Shown piece by piece: positions 57,155-64,000 of a DNA stretch of 64,000 bases. A program made the translations under genes and the position numbers. The notes under the pieces are model-generated. The model did not search any database. It was not told where the DNA came from and saw only the letters and a program-made list of their open reading frames with translations. The stretch comes from Bacillus sp. RAR_GA_16 (lineage in GTDB: Bacteria; Bacillota; Bacilli; Bacillales; Guptibacillaceae). Location of the stretch: the NCBI RefSeq assembly GCF_020165985.1, contig NZ_JAIUKZ010000018.1, positions 1 through 64,000 of the forward strand. The letters run 5' to 3'. Position 1 is the first letter of the stretch. Each line of letters opens with the position of its first letter.

Positions 57155-57160
57155 TGACAT

Positions 57161-57190
57161 ATGATACAAAAAACAATGGGCTAAAGTCAA
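57161..57190 (-). promoter_or_regulatory. glyS promoter
   Basis: On the minus strand TTGACT (57185-57190) and TATCAT (57161-57166) are 18 bases apart, just upstream of the T-box leader. Confidence 0.6.
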
Positions 57191-57361
57191 GTATCTTTCT
57201 TTATCCTATTTTCACTATACAATGATCATTGAAAACAAAACAAATTCCGAGATAGCTTTTACTTTGTTTTTACTTGAGGATTCTTTACTGATTTTCTCTA
57301 CCTCATCAAATGATCGTGAATCCTTTAACGTTTCACTTCGTGTAAAATTTATTTTCCCCTC

Positions 57362-57387
57362 AAAAAAAGCGACCTTTTAGGACGCTC
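57362..57387 (-). terminator. Terminator of sinI
   Basis: AGCGACC and GGACGCT pair with one internal mismatch. A run of seven T follows on the minus strand, right after the sinI stop. Confidence 0.7.
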
Positions 57388-57388
57388 C

Positions 57389-57541
57389 TTATTTATGTAC
57401 ATTCACAGATGTCGGTTTTTTGTCTTGTCTCAAGAATGACCTTACCTCTTCTTTCTGTAGTCCAATTTCTCGGGCAGCCCTCATGAGCATAACCCATTCT
57501 TGATCCAGCACTTTCTTAGGCTTTATCTCTGCCATGGCCAT
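57389..57541 (-). CDS. sinI: SinI-type anti-repressor, 50 aa
   Basis: Small protein whose core KVLDQEWVMLMRAAREIGLQ, followed by KEEVRSFLRQ, closely matches the SinI dimerisation domain of B. subtilis (LDQEWVELMVEAKEANISPE...). SinI binds and inactivates SinR, the repressor of biofilm matrix genes. The N-terminus is MAMAEIKPKK. The start ATG 57541 has an AGGAGGAG site. No sinR lies beside it, unlike in B. subtilis. A c-di-GMP-I riboswitch covers the whole leader and can pair with the ribosome binding site. Confidence 0.88.
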   Translation of the reverse strand: MAMAEIKPKKVLDQEWVMLMRAAREIGLQKEEVRSFLRQDKKPTSVNVHK

Positions 57542-57548
57542 TCTTCTC

Positions 57549-57575
57549 TCCTCCTATTCGGGTTTTCCAGGAGGA
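57549..57575 (-). promoter_or_regulatory. Expression platform: anti-SD/SD hairpin of sinI
   Basis: TCCTCCT (57569-57575) at the 3' edge of the GEMM aptamer is perfectly complementary to AGGAGGA (57549-57555), the sinI Shine-Dalgarno, with a 13-nt loop. TCCTCCT overlaps the 3' strand of aptamer stem P1 and the conserved 3' ligand-binding segment, so the aptamer fold and the anti-SD hairpin exclude each other. Confidence 0.72.
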
Positions 57576-57658
57576 CCAGCCGTCATAGTTGGTAATCCAA
57601 CAGTAGACCTGTGTCTTTGCGTCCCATCCTTTAGAATGGTTTGCCCTTATCTGGAGAA
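57566..57658 (-). ncRNA. c-di-GMP-I (GEMM-I) riboswitch aptamer
   Basis: The minus strand reads CCAGATAAGGGCAAACCATT, then CTAAAGGATGGGACGCAAAG, then ACACAGGTCTACTGTTGGAT, then TACCAACTATGACGGCTGGT, then CCTCCTGGA. It keeps the GEMM-I signatures GGGCAAACC, GGGACGCAAAG, GGTCTA, TATGAC and GGCTGG in order. P1 forms between TCCAG and CTGGA; P2 between CCATTC and GGATGG; P3 between GTTGG and CCAAC. The base equivalent to G20 of Vc2 is G (opposite 57644), which favours c-di-GMP over cGAMP. The P2 loop is TAAA rather than the usual GNRA. Confidence 0.87.
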
Positions 57659-57681
57659 TTAAGAAATGACATGCACCGACT

Positions 57682-57721
57682 ATTATCCTAGAGATCTTAC
57701 AAGTTATCGAAATTCTACAAA
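57682..57721 (-). promoter_or_regulatory. Candidate sinI promoter with Spo0A-box-like site
   Basis: On the minus strand GATAAT (57682-57687) could be a -10. TTTGTAGAA (57713-57721) matches 8 of 9 bases of the 0A box TTTGTCGAA and lies just upstream of the expected -35, a position used by Spo0A as an activator. sinI of B. subtilis is Spo0A-controlled. A 9-base dyad with one mismatch (57739-57763, CYGGTATAT arms) lies further upstream. The rest of the 404-base gap up to the next gene is AT-rich without a gene. Confidence 0.4.
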
Positions 57722-57945
57722 TATTTAAGAGAAATTTGCCGGTATATGTTACTAATATACCAGTTATGAAGTATAAATTCAAAATATTTTTAAAATAATA
57801 TCATTTCAATACGATAACCCTTATTTCTCTCTCTCATATACTGATAAGATGAAAATTTCTTTCCGTTTCTTCAACGGTGAAAGAAGTCCTTCATTTGAAA
57901 AATTTAAAAACGATCAATCTAAAATAATGATAAAGGAGAAATACG

Positions 57946-58176
57946 ATGAGTAGAAACCAGATTGGGACTCCATGGAGCGGTACTCATGTTATACTCCTTC
58001 GATGTTCTCCATTTTTAAACAAAACAATCGCACTACACAAAAGTCTTCATGCACCATCGGAACCTCTTCACCTTTCTTGTAGCGAAACGCTTTCGATATA
58101 TCTCAGTATTGGTTACACTATAGCCTATGTCCACTCATTAATTGATGGCACAGTTCAATATGTTTTAACTAAATAA
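57946..58176 (+). CDS. Small hypothetical protein, 76 aa
   Basis: Plus-strand gene with an AAAGGAG ribosome binding site and a strong terminator directly after its stop codon, which supports expression. The product (MSRNQIGTPWSGTHVILLRC, later LSIYLSIGYTIAYVHSLIDG) has three cysteines and one moderately hydrophobic stretch near the C-terminus. I do not recognise the family. The composition is unusual (rich in Ser, His, Leu), so protein coding is likely but not certain. Confidence 0.55.
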   Translation: MSRNQIGTPWSGTHVILLRCSPFLNKTIALHKSLHAPSEPLHLSCSETLSIYLSIGYTIAYVHSLIDGTVQYVLTK

Positions 58177-58204
58177 AAGAAGATTGCCTCTGCAATCTTC
58201 TTTT
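58175..58204. terminator. Bidirectional terminator
   Basis: The perfect 13-base stem AAAAGAAGATTGC/GCAATCTTCTTTT with a CTCT loop lies between the converging 76-aa gene and the thioredoxin-like gene. Confidence 0.9.
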
Positions 58205-58208
58205 ATTA

Positions 58209-58523
58209 TTAAAATTGACTTAAATACTCTTTAACCTGATCTGGATTTTTCGTATTCGCACTATGCAAGTGACCAATCTTTTTTCCATCTTGATAAACAA
58301 GCAAACTCGGGATGCCCATTACATCGTTTTTCTCTGTAATTTCAGGAAATTGTTCTATATCAATTTGAGCCCATGCTTTATCTTGGTGATTATTCATAAT
58401 ATCATCAATGAAAAAATCTAGTCGTTTGCAATCTGGACACCAATCTGCTTCGTATTTGAGGATGGATACTTTTTCCTCATTAATAAAGGACTGATAAGAT
58501 TCAGCCGTTTCAATTTTTTTCAC
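58209..58523 (-). CDS. Thioredoxin family protein
   Basis: Thioredoxin-fold protein of 104 residues with the active site in YEADWCPDCKRLDF (CPDC) and the cis-proline context MGIPSLLVYQDGKKIG. It probably reduces disulfides in the cytoplasm; there is no signal peptide. The CPDC active site differs from the CGPC of TrxA. It stands alone, with its own terminator. Confidence 0.9.
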   Translation of the reverse strand: MKKIETAESYQSFINEEKVSILKYEADWCPDCKRLDFFIDDIMNNHQDKAWAQIDIEQFPEITEKNDVMGIPSLLVYQDGKKIGHLHSANTKNPDQVKEYLSQF

Positions 58524-58684
58524 AATTATCGCTCCTTCTATCTTTCTATTCAGAGACCATTATATCGAAATAATCTTTTCATGTCTGTAAGGAAAATTAC
58601 GATATTTTGATCATAAGCCTTATAAGCTCTAGAAGTCGAAGCTTGTCATATTCAACATTCAATACTTGAGGTTAGAACTCCTTA

Positions 58685-59971
58685 TTATTCCACGTCCTCT
58701 GCAAGTCGAATCCCAGTAAACTGCCAGCGCTTCTCAAGACCAAAAAAATTACGATACGTTGGACGGATATGAGATTTCGAAGTGACGCATGATCCTCCAC
58801 GTAAAATCATTTGGCTGCTCATAAATTTAGCATTATACTCCCCTAATGCTCCGTCAAGAGGTTTATTGCCTGGATAAGGCATATAAGGACTTTTCGTCCA
58901 TTCCCAGACATCTCCATAGGCTTTTTTGATTTTACCTTCTTCTTCTTTCACGGATACAACAGGATGATAATGTCCATCTTCTACAAAATTACCAGCGATT
59001 GGCTGATCCCTTACTGCAACCTCCCATTCTGCTTCTGAAGGTAGACGCTTCCCAACAAAACTTGCATATGCCTCAGCTTCGTAATAACTAATGTGTGTAA
59101 CAGGCTCTTCTTTATTGATCGGCACTAGTCCATGAAGGGTAAACGCATACCACTCACCATCTTTTTTGATCCAATGCAATGGGCATGTCCAATTTTCTTT
59201 CTTCACAGTTGCCCAACCGTCTGACAACCAGTAGGTAGCCTGTTCATACCCTCCAGCATTAATAAATTCCATATATTCACCATTTGTCACTGTTCTCGTC
59301 GCTAACTTAAATGGTTCAAGCCATACTTTATGTACTGGACGTTCATTATCAAAGGAAAAGCCGTCGTCTTCATTCAAACCGGTTTCAATAAGTCCACCTT
59401 CGAATGATACCCACTCTAATGGTGTCGCCTTTGCTGGTGGTCCGCCATCAATTGGACGGTATACTGGAAATAATGGATTAACGGAGAAGTTATATTTAAT
59501 ATCTGTCATTAAAAGTTCTTGATGCTGTTGCTCGTGATTCAATCCGATTTCTACTAATTCAGCAACTTGCAGAAGTTTACTTTCATCAATTTCTTTAATA
59601 AGAGCAACCATTTCTTGATCAATATCAGAACGATAGCTTCTAACTTTATCGATACTTGGTCTGCTTAGTAAACCTCTTGCATGGCGTGGGAAATAGCTTC
59701 CTACACTTTCATAATACGAGTTGAATAAATACTCGAATTCTTCATGAAACGACTTGTATTCTTCTCGGTACTCTTTCAAAATAAAGGTTTCAAAAAACCA
59801 TGTTGTGTGGGCCATATGCCATTTGGGAGGACTTACATCTGGAATCGATTGAATTGTAAAATCCTCCGTTTCAAGCGGTTCCACTAAAGTGTTTGTCATT
59901 GCTCTTGTTGCCTCAAAGGAATGAAGCAATTGTTCTCGTAAATCAGTTAAATGTATCGATTGTTGTGTCAT
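58685..59971 (-). CDS. egtB: Ergothioneine biosynthesis protein EgtB-like
   Basis: Non-haem iron sulfoxide synthase family protein of 428 residues. The N-terminal DinB-like domain carries the iron-binding histidines (HMAHTTWFFETF and EIGLNHEQQHQELLMTD). The C-terminal formylglycine-generating-enzyme fold contains GKRLPSEAEWEVAVRD and ILRGGSCVTSKSHIRPTYRNFF. EgtB joins hercynine to cysteine or gamma-Glu-Cys. The ATG at 59971 follows GGGGAGG and is preferred over the frame opening at 60007. No egtD methyltransferase is in the window. Confidence 0.88.
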   Translation of the reverse strand: MTQQSIHLTDLREQLLHSFEATRAMTNTLVEPLETEDFTIQSIPDVSPPKWHMAHTTWFFETFILKEYREEYKSFHEEFEYLFNSYYESVGSYFPRHARGLLSRPSIDKVRSYRSDIDQEMVALIKEIDESKLLQVAELVEIGLNHEQQHQELLMTDIKYNFSVNPLFPVYRPIDGGPPAKATPLEWVSFEGGLIETGLNEDDGFSFDNERPVHKVWLEPFKLATRTVTNGEYMEFINAGGYEQATYWLSDGWATVKKENWTCPLHWIKKDGEWYAFTLHGLVPINKEEPVTHISYYEAEAYASFVGKRLPSEAEWEVAVRDQPIAGNFVEDGHYHPVVSVKEEEGKIKKAYGDVWEWTKSPYMPYPGNKPLDGALGEYNAKFMSSQMILRGGSCVTSKSHIRPTYRNFFGLEKRWQFTGIRLAEDVE

Positions 59972-60041
59972 AAGTTCCTCCCCAAAATCTGAATAATGTA
60001 TGAACATAAAATTTTACCCTTGGTTCAACTAAATTAAACAT

Positions 60042-60683
60042 TTAAAGACATATTCCTGTTTCCATTAGAACTTTTGCAATTTCTTTATGACCCTCAGTGT
60101 TGGGATGAATGCCATCTGATGCCAGTAATTGCTCTTCCCTACCTTTAAAAACAGGAAAAACATTAGCAACTTTAACAAATTTTTCAGTTGAACATGAATC
60201 TATATGTCGGTTAAATGCCTTAACCCAATAATCTGAAAAAGTTAACTCTGGTATCGGATTATACAGGTTAACAATCCGAATCATGGCATGCGCATAATTC
60301 TGTTTTAGCTCTTTCGATAAATAGGTCACAATCTGACTCATATTCAAACAACATTCGTGTAGAGCCTCTTCTAGAACTGCTTTATCTTTTGTAATAGCGT
60401 ATGCTTTAGCTGCATCAATAAGATCGTTTCCTCCCGCTGTCACTGTAATGACTGGTGAGTGTTTCATAGGGATTTGGGAGCAAGAGAGCCATCGTTTCAC
60501 ATCTGAAGTCGTCGCACCATTTTCGGCAAATGTCCGCACTTTTACTGGACATTCCAACTTGGAATGGAGCGAACCAGAATAAAAGTCTACAAACGTAGGA
60601 GTAAACAAAACCGTTCCAGTGCCTAAGGTAATCGAGTCTCCTATTGCTATATATCTGACAGAAGTAGTATGTGAGTTAAACAT
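60042..60683 (-). CDS. SGNH/GDSL hydrolase
   Basis: Serine esterase/lipase family protein of 213 residues. Block I is AIGDSITLGTGT with the nucleophile Ser, block III is VTAGGNDLIDA, and block V is LASDGIHPNTEGH with the Asp and His. No signal peptide is visible, so it may act in the cytoplasm. The substrate is unknown. The start has an AGAGGTG site. Confidence 0.9.
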   Translation of the reverse strand: MFNSHTTSVRYIAIGDSITLGTGTVLFTPTFVDFYSGSLHSKLECPVKVRTFAENGATTSDVKRWLSCSQIPMKHSPVITVTAGGNDLIDAAKAYAITKDKAVLEEALHECCLNMSQIVTYLSKELKQNYAHAMIRIVNLYNPIPELTFSDYWVKAFNRHIDSCSTEKFVKVANVFPVFKGREEQLLASDGIHPNTEGHKEIAKVLMETGICL

Positions 60684-60731
60684 CTGATCACCTCTTAATC
60701 ATCGATGCTCTACATTATTCCATTGCCCTCC

Positions 60732-60950
60732 CTATTGTTCCTTAGCTAAAAGATCTCCTAATGAAAGAGCATCATCCCCTTTAACAAGAAAATGAACATA
60801 GCATTCACCTGCCTTTATGAGTTCTCCCAATCTTTCGGGTTGATCCATTACGTTGATCTCTTCAAATAGAATATTTCTTACCTTAAGCTGCTGTATTAAT
60901 TTATAACACTCCAAACAACCTGTAATCGTATAGACTTTCATGTTTTTCAT
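60732..60950 (-). CDS. Glutaredoxin-like small protein
   Basis: Small protein of about 72 residues with the redox motif in VYTITGCLECYKLIQQLKVR (CLEC) and the pattern of a short glutaredoxin/thioredoxin fold (LFEEINVMDQPERLGELIKA). It lacks the usual TVP cis-proline sequence, reading ECYVHFLV instead. The start is uncertain: ATG codons at 60968, 60950 and 60941 are possible; GAGGG before 60950 favours that one. Confidence 0.68.
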   Translation of the reverse strand: MKNMKVYTITGCLECYKLIQQLKVRNILFEEINVMDQPERLGELIKAGECYVHFLVKGDDALSLGDLLAKEQ

Positions 60951-61041
60951 GTTAGACTTTACCCTCATAACCCAAACTAGTATACGTGATAAAATAGTTT
61001 AGATGATGTAAGCTAACTTACGAACGAAACCTTTTACATGA

Positions 61042-61746
61042 ATGCAGGTGATGAAAATAGATAAATTAACGATGTTATCTCAGATCAATTTATTTGAAGA
61101 ACTTGATATGAATGAGTTAATCCAAATCGATCGTGTAAGTGAAATGCACCCTTATAAAAAAGGAACAATGATACTAGGACCTGAAAAACCAATGAAAGCT
61201 CTCTTCCTTCTAAAAAAAGGAACGGTGCGTCTCTACCGCTCAAATGCTGCTGGTAGACAGTTAACCGTTGATTTACTAGGAGATGGGAACATATTTGGGG
61301 AAACATCCAGTTTCTCACTAAATGACGACTCTGTTTACGCTGAAGCAATGTCTGACGTTTACGTGTGTGTAATCGGAAAAGATCAATTTGAGACACTTAT
61401 TTCCGAAAACCCCAAGCTCGCCATAAAGTTCATTGAAATTCTTTCATCTCGTTTAAAAGAAATCTACGAAATGAGTGAAAACCTTGCTCTTAGAAGCGTA
61501 AAATATCGGATTCTATCCCTTTTGTTGAAACTAAGCGAAAAATTTGGAAAAAGAAAGAATGAATGGCAAACCATTGACATTAAATTAACGCATTACGATA
61601 TCGCTACGATGATTGGTTCTACAAGAGAAACTGTGAGCGCAACAATTAGCGAACTAAAAAAAGCTGGTTATATCAAAAAAACGCCGCTTACATTTGCCAT
61701 TCATGCAAAAAAAGCCGTCATGTACATGGAAGAAAACGGCGAATAA
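61042..61746 (+). CDS. Crp/Fnr family transcriptional regulator
   Basis: Regulator of 234 residues with an N-terminal cyclic-nucleotide-binding fold (MILGPEKPMKALFLLKKGTV, GNIFGETSSFSL) and a C-terminal winged helix with the recognition sequence HYDIATMIGSTRETVSATIS. It lacks the N-terminal cysteines of oxygen-sensing FNR, so the signal is unknown. The start is 61042 or 61051; neither has a clear ribosome binding site. A bidirectional terminator follows. Confidence 0.9.
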   Translation: MQVMKIDKLTMLSQINLFEELDMNELIQIDRVSEMHPYKKGTMILGPEKPMKALFLLKKGTVRLYRSNAAGRQLTVDLLGDGNIFGETSSFSLNDDSVYAEAMSDVYVCVIGKDQFETLISENPKLAIKFIEILSSRLKEIYEMSENLALRSVKYRILSLLLKLSEKFGKRKNEWQTIDIKLTHYDIATMIGSTRETVSATISELKKAGYIKKTPLTFAIHAKKAVMYMEENGE

Positions 61747-61754
61747 GAGTTCAC

Positions 61755-61790
61755 AAGAAAAGACGCTAAGATTAATTAGCGTCTTTTCTT
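61755..61790. terminator. Bidirectional terminator
   Basis: The perfect 14-base stem AAGAAAAGACGCTA/TAGCGTCTTTTCTT with an eight-base loop lies between converging genes. Confidence 0.9.
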
Positions 61791-61800
61791 GCCCCTCGAT

Positions 61801-62007
61801 CTAATTTGCTGTTTTCCCATCCGAATCCTTCTGGTTATCCTTTTTACCTTCTAATTTATCCCACTTAATTGGTCTATTGAGATTTAATTTTTTTTTCAAA
61901 TTCAATAAACAGTTGAAATGACCAACATACCATTTATCGAATTTTACCATATGAATGGTTTCCCAGTCTCTCATCTCCTTCGAACATCCATCACAATGTA
62001 TTTCCAT
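61801..62007 (-). CDS. Small hypothetical protein with CxxC motif, 68 aa
   Basis: Small basic protein starting MEIHCDGCSKEMRDWETIHM, with a third cysteine in VGHFNCLLNLKKKL and a polar lysine-rich tail. The CxxC plus Cys pattern could bind zinc. The frame extends further upstream, but ATG 62007 has an AGGAAG site, and the upstream part would overlap the terminator of the preceding gene. I do not recognise the family. Confidence 0.62.
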   Translation of the reverse strand: MEIHCDGCSKEMRDWETIHMVKFDKWYVGHFNCLLNLKKKLNLNRPIKWDKLEGKKDNQKDSDGKTAN

Positions 62008-62086
62008 TGGAAGGCACTTCCTGTCTCTTAAGTAGTTTTCTTTATTTATATTCAAAGAACCAGAAATGTGATTGGTCATCTGTACG

Positions 62087-62113
62087 AAAAAACGCATCCG
62101 ATGGATGCGTTTT
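62087..62113 (-). terminator. Terminator of the aminopeptidase gene
   Basis: The perfect 11-base stem AAAACGCATCC/GGATGCGTTTT with a GAT loop is followed by T on the minus strand. Confidence 0.88.
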
Positions 62114-62118
62114 ACCGA

Positions 62119-63235
62119 TTATTTTAGATTTTCTGGATTCAATACTTGTAGGGATTCAGGAACAAATTTGCCATCTTTTCGAATCAACTCGTCATCGAAC
62201 CAGATTTCTCCTCCACCATATTCAGGACGTTGGATTAATACAAGGTCCCAGTGAACGGAAGAATCATTGCCATTTGGTGCTTCGTCATAAGCTTGTCCAG
62301 GGGTAAAATGGAAAGACCCATCAATTTTTTCATCAAATAGGATGTCTTTCATCGGTTCACGAATGAAAGGGTTGACACCAATTGCAAATTCTCCAATATA
62401 CCTCGCACCCTCGTCCGTATTGAGAATTTGATTAAGTCGTTCTGTATCATTTGCTACGGCATCAATCACTTTACCATTTTCAAATGTTAGCTGAACATTT
62501 TCGAATACAAATCCATTATAAGGAGAAGGTGTATTGTACGTTATAACACCGTTCACACTCTCTTTCACAGGTGCTGTAAATACTTCCCCATCAGGTATAT
62601 TTAGTTCTCCAGCACATTTTACAGCTGGGATATCCTTAATAGAAAAACTTAGGTTAGTATCAGGTGAAACAATTCGTACCTCATCAGCTTGATTCATGCG
62701 ATTCCACAAGGGCATCCATCGCTTCACTCATCTTCGCATAATCCATCGTGCAAACATTGAAGTAGAAGTCTTCAAATGCTTCTGTGCTCATGCCAGACAG
62801 TTGTGCCATGGAGGCATTTGGATACCTCATCACAACCCATTTCGTATGCTTCACACGTTGATTACTATGGACTTTTGTTTTATAGATTTGATTATATAAA
62901 GCCATTTTTGCTTCAGGTACATCTGATAACTCATTAATGTTTTCTGATCCGCGAATTCCAATATACGCATCCATTTTTTTCATTTGATTTAGATCAATTT
63001 CAGCCCACTCTGTCATTTGTTCTTCCGTAGCGTTCATTAATAGCTCACGAAGAACTTGATTATCTCTTAAATTGACATGTGGGAAGCCCCCTGCTTTATG
63101 TACCTCTTTCACAATACTGCGAACGAGCGAACTATCTACATCGAAGGCTTCAATTAAGACGTGTTCACCTTGCTGAACTTTAGTTGAGTACTGGACTAAC
63201 TTCTCAGCGAACTCTATAATACGAGAATCAAACAT
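62119..63235 (-). pseudogene. M29 family aminopeptidase, frameshifted
   Basis: Related to the AmpS/PepS thermostable metallo-aminopeptidases. The N-terminal part (63235 to about 62703) begins MFDSRIIEFAEKLVQYSTKV and the frame then runs into a stop at 62684. The C-terminal part (from about 62700 to 62119) continues in another frame with [20 protein letters not shown] and [20 protein letters not shown], including the metal-binding region. One extra base near 62698-62703 (GTGGAATCGCATG) explains the break. Restored, the protein would be about 371 residues, the normal length for the family. It is either inactivated or carries an assembly error. Confidence 0.86.
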
Positions 63236-63314
63236 ATTCTCCCTCTTTTCTCCAAATTAATAATGTTCTGCCTTCCTATTATACGCCCTACATTCACCTT
63301 TCTTCAAACATTAG

Positions 63315-63338
63315 AAAACCGGGCAAAGGCCCGGTTTT
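63315..63338 (-). terminator. Terminator of the aldehyde dehydrogenase gene
   Basis: The perfect 10-base stem AAAACCGGGC/GCCCGGTTTT with an AAAG loop lies just after the stop at 63341. Confidence 0.85.
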
Positions 63339-63340
63339 TT

Positions 63341-64000
63341 TTATTTAATATCTTGATCATATTCCATATAGATGACATGAGTCTTTAGGTACTCATTAAG
63401 ACCATGTTTTCCATCAGCACCACCTATACCTGATTGTCCCATACCAGCATGAAAGCCTTGAACCGCTTCAAAGTTTTCACGATTCACATATGTCTCACCA
63501 TATCGAAGGACGTTCGATGCCTTCATGACTTCATGCATGTTATCGCTAAAGATCGATGAAGATAGTCCATAATAAGTGTCGTTCGCCATTTCAAGTACTT
63601 TATCAAAATCACTATAAACAACAATTGGTAAAACAGGTCCGAAAATTTCTTCTTGAATGACATTCATCTCTTGCGATACATCAGTCAAAACAGTTGGTTC
63701 AAAGAAAAAGCCTTTATCTCGATCTAAACGTTTCCCACCAGTTCTTACAACGGCACCTGCTTTGACCGCATTGTTTACCATTTCTTCTACGGAGTCAATT
63801 TGCTGTTTGTTCGCTAGTGGACCAATGTCACATCCATCTTCATTTAATGAATCCCCAACTTTTGTGTTCTTAAACGATTCTGTTATTTTTGAAATGAATT
63901 CTTCGGCTACGTCTTCATGCACATAGACACGTTCTGCGTTTGTACAAGCCTGACCATTGTTCGTTATACGAGAAGTCGTAATTTTTTCAACGGCAAGGTC
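63341..64000 (-). CDS. Aldehyde dehydrogenase family protein, 5' end beyond window
   Basis: C-terminal 219 residues of an NAD(P)-dependent aldehyde dehydrogenase. The frame is open to the window edge. The catalytic cysteine is in TNNGQACTNAERVYV, near the start of the visible part. NVIQEEIFGPVLPIVVYSDF and the C-terminal GFHAGMGQSGIGGADGKHGL match the lactaldehyde/glycolaldehyde (AldA-like) group. The true start lies outside, so substrate assignment is tentative. Confidence 0.9.
   Translation of the reverse strand, partial: DLAVEKITTSRITNNGQACTNAERVYVHEDVAEEFISKITESFKNTKVGDSLNEDGCDIGPLANKQQIDSVEEMVNNAVKAGAVVRTGGKRLDRDKGFFFEPTVLTDVSQEMNVIQEEIFGPVLPIVVYSDFDKVLEMANDTYYGLSSSIFSDNMHEVMKASNVLRYGETYVNRENFEAVQGFHAGMGQSGIGGADGKHGLNEYLKTHVIYMEYDQDIK

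Noticed and set aside
57516-57782. An 88-codon minus-strand frame over the sinI leader
   Set aside because: It lies across the GEMM aptamer and the sinI start in another frame, lacks a ribosome binding site and has no protein-like pattern.

Overview
The window looks like a chromosome segment from a low-GC, endospore-forming Bacillaceae (Bacillus / Alkalihalobacillus type). Supporting signs are AT-rich sequence, strong AGGAGG ribosome binding sites, many TTG starts, a glycine T-box leader, bacillithiol genes (bshB2-yojF), a bacterial nitric oxide synthase, sinI, and local gene pairs known from Bacillus subtilis (odhAB, yojN-yojO, yojF-bshB2, gltC/gltBD, mhqO-mhqD). I see no rRNA, tRNA, CRISPR or prophage block. 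Two insertion sequences are present.

Layout. 1-5.2 kb: aldo/keto reductase (cut by the window edge), a membrane hydroxylase, small unknown genes, a lone lysine/ornithine N-monooxygenase-like gene and a decayed small gene. 5.2-9.5 kb: nos, then a YeeE/YedE transporter gene split by a 1395-bp IS256-family element. 9.5-15.2 kb: odhAB with a candidate CcpA site, and a frameshifted quinone oxidoreductase. 15.2-27.2 kb: a complete reductive pyrimidine degradation locus: nitrilase-type beta-ureidopropionase, two-subunit dihydropyrimidine dehydrogenase, dihydropyrimidinase, NCS1 permease, two unknown small proteins, a PucR-type regulator with a perfect cre box upstream, malonate/methylmalonate-semialdehyde dehydrogenase and an omega-amino acid aminotransferase. 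Together these can carry uracil to beta-alanine and on to acetyl-CoA.

27.3-44.5 kb: a secreted nucleoside phosphorylase-like lipoprotein behind a guanine-class purine riboswitch, ABC and MATE exporters, an ABC-F protein, bacillithiol deacetylase, the NorQ/NorD-like pair yojN-yojO, DNA repair and methyltransferase genes, a dicarboxylate symporter, and the mhqOD quinone-detoxification operon with an MhqR-type operator. 44.5-53.4 kb: a 29-aa holin-like toxin candidate, an IS3-family element lying in the loop of a terminator hairpin, and gltBD with divergent gltC. 53.4-64 kb: an MFS exporter behind a perfect 22-bp inverted repeat, glyS with T-box, an orphan sinI behind a c-di-GMP-I (GEMM) riboswitch, thioredoxin-like, EgtB, GDSL hydrolase, Crp/Fnr regulator, a frameshifted M29 aminopeptidase and a truncated aldehyde dehydrogenase.

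The most striking observation is the GEMM-I aptamer directly in front of sinI. Its 3' part is perfectly complementary to the sinI Shine-Dalgarno, so c-di-GMP binding should switch translation ON and relieve SinR. That would be a direct route from c-di-GMP to the biofilm master switch. Also notable are the guanine riboswitch on a surface phosphorylase with an Asp-to-Asn change, the IS in a terminator loop, and two single-base frameshifts that may be real decay or assembly errors.
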